From NCBI RefSeq assembly GCF_019578655.1, contig NC_063263.1, positions 15,809,001 through 15,873,000 on the forward strand: DNA of 64,000 nucleotides, given 5' to 3'. Every line of letters starts with the position of its first letter. Positions within the stretch are counted from its first letter, which is position 1. The position numbers and the translations under genes were made by a program. This document shows, piece after piece, positions 44,644 through 56,192 of the stretch. A model generated the notes under the pieces. That model did not search any database. It was not told where the DNA came from and saw nothing but the letters and a program-made list of their open reading frames with translations. This stretch comes from Ricinus communis (Eukaryota; Streptophyta; Magnoliopsida; Malpighiales; Euphorbiaceae).

Positions 44644-45829
44644 GGGATAATTATACCAATGGTCACTTCATTTTACACTAAGTTTCATTTTAATTATATA
44701 TTCTTTTTTATTTCATTACAGTCATTTAACTTTAAGTTGGGTAACAAATTAGTCACTTTTCTAAAATTTAGTAGTTTAATTCACTAGAACAATGACATGT
44801 CTAAAACATCTAATGTTAGACTAACACGTATTTTAAAAAATTGACAAGTTACTGTCCGTAGTTATAAAATCATTTAACTAAACTATTAACTCAATCAAAA
44901 TCAAACCTAACTTTAGGCTTTAGAAATCCTTTAGGTTTTAGAAATCCTTTAGGCTTTAATAATAAATCTTGGCTACAATAATAATAACAACAAACAAAAA
45001 AGAAAAAAGATGAAAAATAAAAAAGGAAAGAGAGTCCAACCGTCAAATTAGTAATGTTTTTGCACTTGTTTGTATTTAAGCTATAATTTCTTTTATGTTT
45101 CTTACATGTCCACATGTCTATTTGATAATGTACGATTGGTTCCTATTTAGTGCAAAAACTTCAATATTAAATGAGTATCTAGCTACTAAATTAATTAAAT
45201 CTGAATACTAATTACAAAATGATGAGAATGTAGAACTTACAGTACATGATAGCATGTTTTCCTAGTTGTCCATAATGCTAGATTATTGAAATCGAGTTTT
45301 TAAAATTGGGATTCAGTGCTTCGCTTCAAAGTTTCAGAATTAGAGATTTCATTTTATAGTATTAGAGATTTTATATTATAGATTTAAGAGATTTAGAGAA
45401 TTTTTTTTCGATAAATAAACAATCAGATTTTAGACAAGTGACCAATCTGTTATCAAATTTAAAGTTAAATCACCTTTGTTGACTTCAACTTTACTAATGA
45501 TTAAATTGGCTTCATTGAAACCCATATTGCAGCGAGTGTTTGCTGCTGCAAAATAAATTAGTTTTAAAATGAGATAACATGCTCGATAAGGCATGAGCTC
45601 GAGTATCATAAGTGTTTCTTCATAAAAACGTCTACGGACCTGATCAATTATTCTTCGTACTTTGTGAGTGGACATACATATATGTTAGCCTAAAGCATAT
45701 ACTTCCGTATATGGATATCTCTTTTTCTTTCTTTTATTTATTATAAGATTTGTAATAAAATAAAATAAAAATTATGTGATCAAAACGAAATTTAGTATAA
45801 ATTAAGTGACTATTGATATAATTATTCCG
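44644..45829. mobile_element. 1.19-kb foldback element with inner filler DNA
   Basis: Ends GGGATAATTATACCAATGGT and (read inward) CGGAATAATTATATCAATAG form inverted repeats of about 100 bp with TCACTTxATTTxTACTAA-type blocks, the same end family as 39,897-40,204. Flanking 9-mers ATGAAATGA and ATGAAAGGA differ at one base. The interior is non-coding apart from short chance ORFs. It sits just upstream of the decayed peptide gene. Confidence 0.65.
44915..44957. repeat. Short tandem repeat, 18-bp unit
   Basis: TTTAGGCTTTAGAAATCC and near copies occur two to three times in a row inside the foldback element. Confidence 0.7.
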
Positions 45830-46329
45830 ATGAAAGGAATTCGAGTAATTTTTAAAGTACATGATAAAAATTACAGATACATGCAAGCATTGGCAAATTT
45901 TATGTTGTCCCTGTGTTAAAGCTATACAACAACTGCACTTACGCATCCACTCTTAAAAATTATTATTTAAAACTCTAAATTTTTTTAAAATTTATTCACA
46001 TGTTTAAAAATTATAATTTTTTTTATGTTGCCCCTAATATCTATTAATTTTCTCTTATTTCACCCACTAATAAAATTTAGTGGATATGCATACAAGTTTT
46101 ATTTTATAATGGTAGATAACAAAGGATTTTCTAAATCGATCAATGTCTGTATCATAGCAAGCCTACTTCAAAAAGAGGTGCATTTTTTTTGGGTCCAAAG
46201 TTAGAGTTCTTGTATCCCTTATCTTATCCCATGTAACTAATAGCAGAAATAGTATCCATCAATGGAAAAGAAAAGTGTATGATAGTTTCTCATATATATG
46301 GTCGAAAAGCTATAAGATAAATTATATTT
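45830..46329. other. Intergenic DNA
   Basis: No gene is seen. The right cassette begins to match the left one from about 46,200. Confidence 0.5.
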
Positions 46330-46510
46330 GGTGATAGGATCTCCACCAAATGTCGGAAAAAAATTAAGTGGAATTACTATATACTAAAATAATGTTTTAC
46401 GAAAATGTAATGATAGAGGCACAGCGTAAAAGTTAAGGAAGATGGATCTTTGAAAGATTGTTTTTATCCATATCGAGGATATATCACAATAATAATAGGG
46501 AATATCCAAT
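46330..46510 (-). promoter_or_regulatory. Orphan upstream module, right cassette
   Basis: GATCTCCACCAAATG, then AATTAAGTGG, and farther on a decayed AATAATAATAGGGAATATCC. It pairs with 38,117-38,290. The nearest minus-strand gene position is the decayed gene at 44.2 kb, now separated by the foldback element, so it may have been that gene's promoter or belong to a lost one. Confidence 0.4.
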
Positions 46511-47979
46511 TTAATTTATAAATTAAGCGTATATTTAATCAAGTAAAAAAGAACAATAAATCAAGTAAAGAAGAACAATAAATTGCCTGTTCTATTGCGT
46601 TATGATGTCAAATATAGTATTTAATTTCTTAATAAAAACACTATAATTTTCTATACATTTAATTTAATTAATTTTTGTTATTTCTATTTTGATAAAAACT
46701 AAAAACATAAAAAAAATTAATATTATGAAAATAAAAGTAAAATAAAAATAAAATATAAAGAATTTATCAGATTTAAATTAATATTTATTATTGTTATTTT
46801 TATATTCAAATATGCACTTTATTATAGAAATTATATTTTTTAAAATAAAGAGACAGCTTTTTAGCTAAGAAGAATAATTAGTAAGCAAAAAGAATAGCTG
46901 CTCTTACATCATCATATCCCTGAATATGATCATAAAAAGAGAATATCAAGTTCGAGAGCAGCCCCTGCACAAATTATAACAGTGACGTTTCACATTGGCG
47001 AATCTTGTACCAAAGCTGCAATCATCACTTGACTAGGTTAACTCAACAGACAACTCAAATATCAACCTCTCATCCCAGTATTTTCTTTGACTCCCCATTA
47101 CTAACAGCTGCCCAAATAGTTTAACACTCAAACATGGAGCATAAAACCAAGCCACAAATAGCAGGAGTATGACTTGATTCAAATCTGTTCTCGAATTTAT
47201 TATTATTTTTTTTACCACTTAATTATTTTCATTTCAAGTTCTTGATTATGAACTTAGCATTTCATTCAGTAATCTTCCTTACATTTATCCCCTTCACTCC
47301 GTCCCACAGCCTCTCATGTATCATTGATCAATTAGCTAGAAACTCCTCTGTATTGGGGCATTTGGTACTGCAATTCCTTTATTTTCTCTGTAAAATTTAA
47401 AATATGTATTCAAAGAGGAATTCTATTAATTTTATGATTTCAACAATGTCTTTCTTTTCTTAAAAACAAACTGTATTTTTACAGGTAGCTTCAACGTTAT
47501 AACAGACGTTTTCGCCATCCAACTAAATTTGAAAATGGAACCTGTTTAATGCTCTTTAGATAACTTTGGAGAATGAATGCACCATAACTCTTGTTGTTCT
47601 CCAAAATTTTATGCAATTTTCTTTTCTCAGTACTCTAGTCTTTTAGCTTGTTTAGTTTATAATTCCCTGTACATCGATCTGGAGTTTTTTCACTTATAAT
47701 TGAGTTGTTTGAGTTTATTTGTAAGTGTATCCAGGGTAAGAGATCAAGTCAAATGTAAACCTTTTCCCATTTATAATTATAAAAAAAGAAAAAGAACTTG
47801 AGTTATTATCAGAACAAAATAAAAACTCTAATAGCATACAACAAAACTTTTCTTTCAGGAATACTGAAAATGGAAAAAAGAATGAATTGATGCCGTAAAA
47901 TTACCTAAACCATCAGGCTTACCCAAAGTACGTTAACACTAAGCAGCAGCAATTCATATGAAAAACCTTGAAACCTCAA
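46511..47979. other. Duplicated and inserted AT-rich DNA
   Basis: 46,511-47,590 matches parts of 38,290-38,830. From about 47,590 the DNA has no counterpart in the left cassette. No supported gene in this part. Confidence 0.5.
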
Positions 47980-48354
47980 CTATAAAAGAGAGCAGATTAG
48001 AGATAGTGAAGAGAATGTAACGAAAATACAGAACTGAGAAGTCCAATAGACAAAACACTGAAGAAAATATCCAAAAAAAAAAAAACCAATGCTGAGAACT
48101 GTCACACTATTCAGAGCAGGGAAAACAATAACAATGATAACTAAAATCAGAATCACGCAAACAAGAGAGCTACTGGAGCAAAACTGACGAGGCAGATTGG
48201 CTGTAGCATCCTGGGTCAGCAGGTAGCAGAAAGAACATATCAGGATCGCAAAATAATTAACAGCAGCTTCAAAATTGCCAGACCAATAAAGAATGAAATT
48301 GTGTATGACCAAAAACCATATCATTAAGATTTCCAGACCTTCAAGATCCATCAT
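47980..48354 (-). CDS. Candidate small membrane protein, unrecognised
   Basis: A 124-codon ORF, long for this AT-rich region, starting MMDLEGLEIL. It has four to five hydrophobic stretches (about residues 7-25, 30-46, 57-78, 86-105, 108-124) and two small polar links, one with QDATANLPRQFCSSSS. It could be a multi-pass membrane protein, or chance: T-rich DNA read on this strand tends to give Phe/Leu/Ile/Val. It lies in a segment found only in the right cassette. I do not recognise it and see no splice or promoter evidence that decides. Confidence 0.3.
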   Translation of the reverse strand: MMDLEGLEILMIWFLVIHNFILYWSGNFEAAVNYFAILICSFCYLLTQDATANLPRQFCSSSSLVCVILILVIIVIVFPALNSVTVLSIGFFFFGYFLQCFVYWTSQFCIFVTFSSLSLICSLL

Positions 48355-49255
48355 ATCACTTCCTTAACTAGTATCCCTTTAATATTACTCTTATAACTTA
48401 TAATTCTCATTCTTTTAACCCTGTAATTAAGCAGCTAAGCAATTTGAGCTTTACCATTAAAACCATTGAAATCAATGAGTTTATATACCCTTTCATTTTC
48501 GTAGTTTTCCATTAAAATATATACTCATTTTAATTCAATACTTTTATAGACATATCATGAATGTAAATGAAAATCGATTTCTTCTTTTGAATCTCAGTAA
48601 AACTGAAACTTAAATATGGATATGGAATTATAATTAAGTATCTGTAAAAATAACCAAACAATGGACACTCTAGCAAATAAATTGATTCATAAAAGCTTAT
48701 GTCATTCTGTAGAAATCATCAAACAAAGAAAACAAGAAAGTTTAGATTGTTCTAGTGTTTTTGAGCATTGAAATAAATCCCTACACTGCTTACTCGGGTA
48801 AAAGCTTTTATTTTCTTTCTTGCTTTCTTTGAACTTTTTCTTCCTATTTCTTTCTGTATAAGTTGCCATTAAATTTCACTATAGTTAAGTCCGAATCTCT
48901 ATGTCTAGACTGGTATTACGAAAAGAGTTACTTATTTGGAGTATTTTTGTATGCCGATTCTCATGCATATAAACATACGCACGAATAGAAATACTGTACG
49001 TAAATTGAATAAGTAATGAAGCAAAAGATCTTACATATAATAATACAAGATTTATTTATATCACATTCATTTTAGAATTATACAACCTGCTCTAAACGCT
49101 ATGAGCTAGGATCAACATACATCATCCAGCCATAGCTACTGATAAAAAATAAAAATAAAAAAAGGAGGAAAAGAAAAAAACCACTCCCTATATCACAAAA
49201 ACAATTATAACATTAATTTACTATTTGAGAAATCACATCTAAAATATGTGGTATA
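48355..49255. other. 3' flank of the peptide gene at 49.3 kb
   Basis: The part from about 48,955 to 49,085 matches 38,930-39,058 and stops exactly where the left copy's deletion begins. No other gene is seen. Confidence 0.5.
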
Positions 49256-49492
49256 TTACTCCCCTTGTTTAATCATCCCACCAGTACCGTATTGCTTTTC
49301 AAATTTTTCTCTAGGAATTTCATGATGTGCAATGCTCTCGTCCGGATGCCTGTCAGCTTCATTTTGAACGTCGACCAAGCGCCGATCGCTCCACAGGTAG
49401 CGTTCCTCCCTTGCAACAGCCAGGATTTTCTTGTTTTCAGCCAAGCAAGTTGCTATCATAAACACTGCTACAGCAAGGGCTAACAGCTTCAT
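49256..49492 (-). CDS. Small secreted peptide precursor, HHxIPRxxF family
   Basis: 78 residues. The signal peptide covers about 1-18 (MKLLALAVAVFMIATCLA). The middle is charged (Arg/Asp/Glu), with an RxxR-like ARERYL-type basic area. The conserved element is AHHEIPREKF at about residues 55-64, followed by a 14-residue tail with Gly-Thr-Gly-Gly. The ATG follows GGTGCGAGA, matching the start context of the paralogues. A leader intron and TATA box lie upstream. It is the most diverged intact member in its middle and tail, yet the HH-x-IPR-x-x-F core is kept, which argues that this core is the selected part. Its left-cassette partner (39.06 kb) has lost the coding exon. Secretion is predicted; the role is unknown. 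Confidence 0.78.
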   Translation of the reverse strand: MKLLALAVAVFMIATCLAENKKILAVAREERYLWSDRRLVDVQNEADRHPDESIAHHEIPREKFEKQYGTGGMIKQGE

Positions 49493-49516
49493 TCTCGCAC
49501 CTTTTTAGGTTTCTCA

Positions 49517-49723
49517 CTGTCACAATAAATAAAATTGCTTCTATCAAAAGCTATTTAACTAAATCCTCAAATCTTTAAGGATTTGAAAGGACATCCTAGT
49601 AATGAAAGTTCAAAGAATTCCTTGTTCTAATTTTAAAAAATATTAGAGTGAGCGAGTAATAAAATAAAGAAGAGAATTACCTCTATTGTCCAGCTCACTT
49701 GAAATGAAATTATATGTAATTAC
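49517..49723 (-). other. Leader intron of the peptide gene at 49.3 kb
   Basis: Donor TATCAG|GTAATT and acceptor TGTGACAG|TGAG, 207 bp, ending 23 bp before the ATG. Confidence 0.65.
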
Positions 49724-49773
49724 CTGATAGAAGAGTAAGGAGATGGATGGAGTGGAGAAGGGAAAATTCAGCT

Positions 49774-49783
49774 GCTTATATAG
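49774..49783 (-). promoter_or_regulatory. TATA box of the peptide gene at 49.3 kb
   Basis: CTATATAAGC on the coding strand, about 50 bp upstream of the donor. The same sequence with one change is kept in the ghost copy at about 39,110. Confidence 0.75.
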
Positions 49784-49834
49784 AGGAGATTCTACGTTGT
49801 TCAGAACAATAAAGAATATAAATTTGTTGGTGGG

Positions 49835-49854
49835 TCTCCACCAAATGAGGCAAA
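49835..49854 (-). promoter_or_regulatory. Inner upstream module TCTCCACCAAATGAGGCAAA
   Basis: A 20-bp block about 55 bp upstream of the TATA box. Near copies occur at about 39,169, 38,128, 46,339, 57,478 and, decayed, 54,400. Conservation across diverged paralogues suggests a regulatory element. Confidence 0.55.
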
Positions 49855-49964
49855 TTGAAAATGGGAATAGGATGAACAGAATAAAATTGATGCATTGAAA
49901 GAATTTTATGCCAATTAATATTGTCCAAATTGGGTTGATATAAATGATGATTGATTCATGTTGA

Positions 49965-49990
49965 CACTACAAATAGGGAAACTCCACCTT
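49965..49990 (+). promoter_or_regulatory. Outer upstream module, plus-strand TATA-like
   Basis: CACTACAAATAGGG then AACTCCACCTT. The TATA core is weakened here (TACAAATA), as in the ghost copy at 39,316. Confidence 0.45.
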
Positions 49991-50385
49991 ATGAAAGAGC
50001 AATAACATAAATAATGGTAGACTTGATTTGCCTATGCACTATGATTAGTGAATGTTATATGTAGGATTCATTATTCCAGTAACACTAGATTATGTTTGTA
50101 ACAATAGATTATGTTTTTCTTTTTCCATTAAAGACTATTAAATAAAAAGACTCTAATTATTAAAAAAATAAACACACACACACACACGGACACAGACACC
50201 ATATGCAATCAATTATGTTACACTCATTTTTTCGGTTTATAATGTATCTTGTTAGTGTAACTTTTATTTTTTATCATTTTCACTTTTAGTTTATCGAATT
50301 AAAATGAAACTAATGATTATTTTAGCATTTTTATCTTGGTTCTCTAATGTTTTAACATTGTTATATACACACACTAACAATATAC

Positions 50386-50905
50386 TTGTGCTAATGCACA
50401 ATTATTAATAAGTTTATGATATAAATTTTTAGTTTGAAATATCTTATTTTAATAAAAAATATTATTTTATAAAAATAATCTTATTTGATTGTTATTCTAT
50501 TTTAATAGCACTTAATATTATCATTCTACTTATATAACTTTAAAATTTAACAATTATAAGAAAATAATTAAAAAATTCATTTTATTTTAATAATTCTTGT
50601 GCTACTATTTTATTTTAATAAGCTTTTAGTAATATCATTTTATTTACTTGTGCTAATGCACAAAGATTGATAATTTTATGATTTTAATTTTTAGTTTAAA
50701 ATATCTTATTTTAATTATAAGCATATTATATTATAAGAGAATAATTGTATTTAGCTATATTTTACTTTAATAAGGATTTAATATTATTATTTTACTTTAA
50801 TAATTTTAAATTTAATAAAAAAATAATTGATATATATAGTAGATTAGTGGCATTATATAATCACTGGTTTTAAATTATATTTAGCTATCATTATATTTTA
50901 ATAAG
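50386..50905. repeat. Direct repeat, unit about 260 bp, two copies
   Basis: ACTTGTGCTAATGCACAA begins both copies (about 50,386 and 50,646), followed by TTTTTAGTTTGAAATATC-like and ATTTTAATAAGCACTTAATA-like blocks. AT-rich and non-coding. Confidence 0.65.
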
Positions 50906-51016
50906 CACTTAATTATATTATTTTGTTTGATAGGTATTTGATATTAGATGTATTTAATAATATCATTTTATTTTATTAGTATTTCATGTTATAATAAGTT
51001 ATTATATAACCACATC

Positions 51017-51048
51017 AAAGCCACATATATTTTTTATGATGTGGCTTT
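51017..51048. other. Perfect 10-bp hairpin
   Basis: AAAGCCACAT and ATGTGGCTTT flank a 12-base loop. It is followed by AT-rich DNA without the T-run of a terminator, and is probably the end of an old foldback element. Confidence 0.6.
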
Positions 51049-51484
51049 ATAAAATATTGTCAAATGAAGCATCATAAAAAAATTTGGTCTTCTTTATATA
51101 TATATATATATATTATTAGCAAAACTTTACTACTTCACATTGATTAATAAATGAGTGATATATATAATAAGATTTAATATATTCAAAGTAATCTTGGAAA
51201 CTCTTTTCTGCCACAATCGTATATAAAGACCCTGAGAGCTTAAGTATTTTATATGTCATTAATTTGACCTTTTGTAGGAATTATTCAAAATAACGTCTGT
51301 TTATCATAGAAAAACTTGTTGTTGCTAATCTTCTTCCATCTTAACTATTATTCGAATAAATAGAAGTTATATCTTGATTTAAGTAAGGATAACATTATTC
51401 CTCTGCATGCCTATAATATTTTAAAAAGCTCAAAAATTTGAGAGATAGATAAAGAGGGAAGAAGTTTTTGAATAAACCACGCAC

Positions 51485-51487
<3 letters not shown>

Positions 51488-51529
<42 letters not shown>
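51488..51529. repeat. (AT)n microsatellite
   Basis: About 21 uninterrupted TA units. Shorter (AT)n tracts lie near 38,300, 51,098, 59,736, 62,538 and 62,815. Confidence 0.9.
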
Positions 51530-51530
<1 letters not shown>

Positions 51531-53940
51531 ATCCAGTGATGATGCCCTAGAAAAAGAATGAAGCCAATTCTTACGGTAATGAACATAATCACGATTGAAA
51601 TTTGGACTAACGACATTAAAAATTTAAATTTTTATGTTTTATTACAAATTTGTCTATTTTTTTAAATTTTTACTTAAATGGTCCTATTTTACTAAATGAT
51701 TGCAATTATAACTAAATTAAAATTTCAGTTAAAATATAGTGACATGTTATTATCTATTATCAGTAACTTACAAGTCACTACCACATATATATACTACTAT
51801 ACACGAGTTACTAAGATCATGCTATAGATGAATATGAAAGTAGATGAATATGAAAGTGAATGACAAATAAAAATTACGAATGAATAAAAAAAATTAAAGA
51901 TAAAGTCATTTCTTTGCTCATTTTTATCATAATTTTATGTATTTTTTTAAAAGGCAAACAATATTAGTAAAGTAAAAATAAGTTAGTATCTACGGTTAAG
52001 GAGATAGTATTCAATTTTGACTGAAATTTTAATTCGACTATAATTACAATCAATTAGCCTAATCATATCATTTAAATAAAAATTTATAAAATTAACTAAA
52101 TTTATAAAAATATATATATTTAAATCTTTTATGTCAATAAGCCTTAAAATTTTTAAAGAGTCATTGATTTGCGTATAAGACTATTTACTATGTTTTTAGA
52201 GCTGGATCTCGTATGAGCAGGCATTTATCTAGGAGTGTTTATTGTATTGACTATCTTTATATAATTTCTATTAAAACGCATATAGTCCACAGTAGTTGCA
52301 AGGTGGAAAAGGACTCTCCATTCATTATTATAGAGAAGACCATTAAGATTTTATGATCCGCAGTGGAACTCATTTCAATACTAAAATGTCGGATCAAATC
52401 GGTACATATCAAGTAGAAGGGTCAAATCAAAAAATTATCAGAACCACCAAGATTTCCCAATTAGATTGGTAAACTCAAAGCGCCTCATGATACAATTTGC
52501 CTGGGATTTTTATTTAGTTAGAGTTTTAAAAGAAATATTTACCATTTCAGCAAAAGAATTTGTAAATATTATATTTTTAGAGTAGTTTGAGAAGAAATAT
52601 CTATTTTTAGGATGGGTTTTATATAATGTATAAGGGACAAAACTCAAATCTCTTATTAAAAATTATTAATTTTTTAATAGAAATTAATGTAGTTATTAGA
52701 GGTTTTTTTTTTAGAAATTTTAGAGAGTATTCTCTTAATTTGTGTAGAAATTTATAATTGTAGAAACTATAGAATTTGTAAGCGATATATTTAATTAGAT
52801 ACTAATTTTTTGTTACAGTATTTTCTTATTTGAAATATACTATAATTGTAGTTAATTAATAATTTTTTTTAATTATACTTTATATAGACAAAATCTGAAA
52901 GATAAGTAATTAAATTAAATAACATATAATCAAATTAATTAATGCAAGAAAGAATTTATATATTACTACAAATTATTTAGTATACAAATGCTTTTTTAAA
53001 ATTTAAAGAAAGAAAATTGTTTGGTATTTATGGATTTTTTTATATATATACATAAAGCTTTATTGTTTGGTATTTATAAAATAATTTGAAAGATTCTTGC
53101 AAGGAACAACATACTGTCCGCCCATAAGACTGGTGGACGGCTTGTGAAAAATCTTGTCCTCCTCTATTAGGGTTGGGCACCTTTATTTTTTGGTTCTTTC
53201 ACCACCTAAAAATCACTCAAAATTTTGGAATTTTACGAACGGAATCGACCCTAAATTGAAAATAGCTTTTAAGAAAAAAAAAATTAAACTGGGAAAATTC
53301 CCAATTTGCCTTCTCTAATATTATTAAAAAGAAGGAAAAAGGATGCAAAGAATAACAAACAAATTAATTAGTACCTGCATTTGTATGTCAGGTATTAAAT
53401 TTTGAAGATCCAATTGATAATTCTCAGTTTAAAATAAGACCATGTCTAATGGGATATGAATATTTTTTACAAAGTCATAGTGGTTTTTAATGCAATATTG
53501 GAATTCGCAAGGATCAATCTTCATACCCTTCAAAAAGACTCAGGAGCTCTTTGGTTCATTTTCATTTGGATTTAATTAATTTTGGATTATGAATCTAAAG
53601 TTCAATTGAATTTTAAGTGCTTAAGACTTGGTCATAGGAAGAACTGATGAGTTGGTAAATTATAATAATCTTTATTTGTTTTAATCAAATTCAGTGATCA
53701 AAATAAAAACAAGCATATGATCCAAAGTCTTCAAATAACTATAGGAAGCAAACTAGATGTTACATGAAAACAAAACAAAAGGATTTTATTTATTCACATA
53801 CTGCGGTGATTACACAAGAGTAGATCATTTTCTCAGCCAAGCTCTACGGAAGGAACTAATTATTGAAAACGAAGAAGAAGTACAAACAAACACTTCATAT
53901 TAAATTACCATTATGTTGGTCCATGATATGCCACCACGTT

Positions 53941-54156
53941 TTACCCAGATGGCGGTGAAAATTTACCCAGAGGAATTTCGTGGTGACCATTTTCTCTATC
54001 ATTTGAACTGTCAGGATGCTTACTGAAGTCATCCTTGATTAGGTCCCTCAGTTTTTCAGGTTCATGGCTTTCAAAAGCTAAAGCTTTCCTGTTTCCTGCA
54101 GCCAAGCAAGATCCAGCTACCACCATCAGGGCAAGAGCAAGCACTAGAAGCCTCAT
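53941..54156 (-). CDS. Small secreted peptide precursor, HHxIPRxxF family, variant core
   Basis: 71 residues. Signal peptide 1-19 (MRLLVLALALMVVAGSCLA), then a middle clearly homologous to the 41.2-kb paralogue (GNRKALAFES..EPEKL..DLIKDDFSKH), and the end GHHEIPLGKFSPPSG. The otherwise conserved Arg after IP is Leu, so the core reads HHEIPLGKF. This may change processing or activity, or mark early loss of function. Start context AGTGCAAGATATG. It is shorter than its partner by five residues in the middle and at the end. Extending the frame upstream to 54,288 would cross the leader intron, so I prefer the 54,156 start. Function unknown. Confidence 0.78.
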   Translation of the reverse strand: MRLLVLALALMVVAGSCLAAGNRKALAFESHEPEKLRDLIKDDFSKHPDSSNDRENGHHEIPLGKFSPPSG

Positions 54157-54181
54157 ATCTTGCACTCTTTTCTGGCCTTTC

Positions 54182-54284
54182 CTGAAAACAAAACCAAACA
54201 AAATTACACTTATCTTGTCAGAGTATACATAGGAGAATCCACTGATGGACTGCTTTGCATATAAGAATAGATATATATGCCTAC
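54182..54284 (-). other. Leader intron of the peptide gene at 54.1 kb
   Basis: Donor CTTGG|GTAGGC and acceptor GTTTTCAG|GAAAGG, 103 bp, homologous to 41,317-41,450. Confidence 0.65.
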
Positions 54285-54337
54285 CCAAGTAATTGAAGAA
54301 TGAAATATGACCTATACAGGAAGGACATATCTAAGCT

Positions 54338-54347
54338 GCTTTTATAG
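54338..54347 (-). promoter_or_regulatory. TATA box of the peptide gene at 54.1 kb
   Basis: CTATAAAAGC on the coding strand, identical to 41,503-41,512. Confidence 0.7.
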
Positions 54348-54933
54348 AGGATGTAGGACTTATGTAATTGACAGTAATAATAAAAATTTGGTTTTGGGGT
54401 CTCCATTAAATGGAGGTGATCAAGTGGATCGATCTCATAATTGATATTGTTTGGGAATTTTTCTAATTTTATGATAATTTATCTTTCCTACCATGATTTA
54501 AAATACATTGGTACAGTGATTAAAAACATTTCATAGTATGCACAGGAGCTGATGTTTCAAACCTTAATATATCACTCCAAAGAAAGAAAAGAAGAAAGAA
54601 AAAGAATTGAAAAAAAATGCTAATTTCCCATGTTGATATTTTCTTTTCTACTTATTGAAAACTCAAGACCTCCAGTCTGATTTTTAAGGAAAAATAAATG
54701 AAATTTTTTTATTTTTAAAATATTTTAAAATCAACAAAATGAATATCAATTTTATTCTGTAAATATAACGAATAAAACTTTAATATATAAATTAGGAAGC
54801 TAGTTTCTTTGCATTTAAAATGGATGGAGGTGGAGAAATTTGGTCAATATTGGGGAGATTTCATCTCCATGTTGGAATGAACAAAATGATGGCAGTGAGA
54901 GAAGATGTTTCATGTATATTTTAAAAAAGTTGG
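54348..54933. other. Upstream DNA of the peptide gene at 54.1 kb
   Basis: A decayed inner module (TCTCCATTAAATGGAGG near 54,400) and a block from about 54,820 matching 42,120 onward. No gene is seen. Confidence 0.5.
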
Positions 54934-54960
54934 CACTATAAATAGGAAAACTCCACCTTA
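54934..54960 (+). promoter_or_regulatory. Outer upstream module with plus-strand TATA-like element
   Basis: CACTATAAATAGG...AACTCCACCTTA, the best-kept copy. Conserved plus-strand DNA follows for about 130 bp (shared with 42.26-42.39 kb). Confidence 0.5.
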
Positions 54961-56148
54961 AAATACTGGGTAAGAATGTGGCTAAAGCATAGGTATATAG
55001 AGTGATTGCTGTAGAGGCTGCTGATGCGTAATATGGCTGAGCCTCGAGTACTAATCCAATATCACTCTCCAACTAACTTTACACTCATCCTTCACCTCCA
55101 GGCATCCAGCATAATTCTACCCAGTCAACCATATGGAAGAATACATTCTTTTTTTTAACACAGTTTTATACACTGTAATAAATAAATAAATAAATAACAT
55201 GTAATTCACAGCTCAATTTGGATGCTGGATAATTGTTGTGCATTTTAATTGTTTCTTTAATTTGTTTGTTTATTAATCCCTATTAAGCTGGAGTCACATA
55301 ATAAAGAATAATTATCTTTTTAATAATAAATACTTTGTAGGAAGACTTTTATTTTTAAGAACAAATAATTTAATTTTAACTAGCACTTTAATTATTTAAT
55401 ATTAATAAATATATATCATGCATCCATCAACTTATTTGTTTTACTTTTTTTCAGGCATCCGATTACGGTGGCATATAAATACTATTCAAGCTATGTCACT
55501 AGTCTCAAATTATAAGTACCAAATTCTAGGTTGAGCTATTCACAATGTAGTTCCTTTTATCATGTCATTTACTTTCTAGCTTAAACCCCAAGCCTCTCTC
55601 TTGGCTCTCTCCACTTTCTAAGAACCAGTTTCGTTAAGAGTGACTCTTGGCCTTTTTGGCTTGAAAATCATTTACTCCACCTTTTCGTATTAATAAATAT
55701 TTTATACCCATAAATCTAAGGTTGATAGAGGTGGTAATTTAGTTTCAGATGTAGTTTATCGTAATTTACAGTACAATCACCACCTCTATTGATTGTTCAT
55801 ACGGTCGTATAGCTTTTGTTTCCGTTTAGGAGGTTTTTACCATTTTTCTTTTATGGAGGTAAATAATTCTCTCCTTAAGAAACTAATGAAGAAGTAAAAT
55901 TTAATTTTTAATAATTAAACTTGCTTGATAATATGAATGAAATCGATTTGTAATTGAGTATAGGCAATAATGAGACCAGATTTTCCTATCAAATTGTAAT
56001 TTATAACTGTTTTATTGACACGGTTGAAATTTAATAGAAAAAAAAAATTATTATGAAAAATTTACACACAGTTAGTTGTTTATTTGTGCATTTACATGAT
56101 ATTATTATTATTTTAATTATAAAATTAAATTTATAGATATAATTTAAT

Positions 56149-56192
<44 letters not shown>

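Larger units (their letters stand above)
49991..53940. other. AT-rich intergenic DNA between peptide genes
   Basis: Holds a (CA)n tract at about 50,171-50,185, a direct repeat of about 260 bp at 50.39-50.9 kb, a hairpin at 51,017-51,048, and a long (AT)n. From about 53,510 it matches the 3' flank of the 41.2-kb gene. No gene is supported. Confidence 0.5.
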
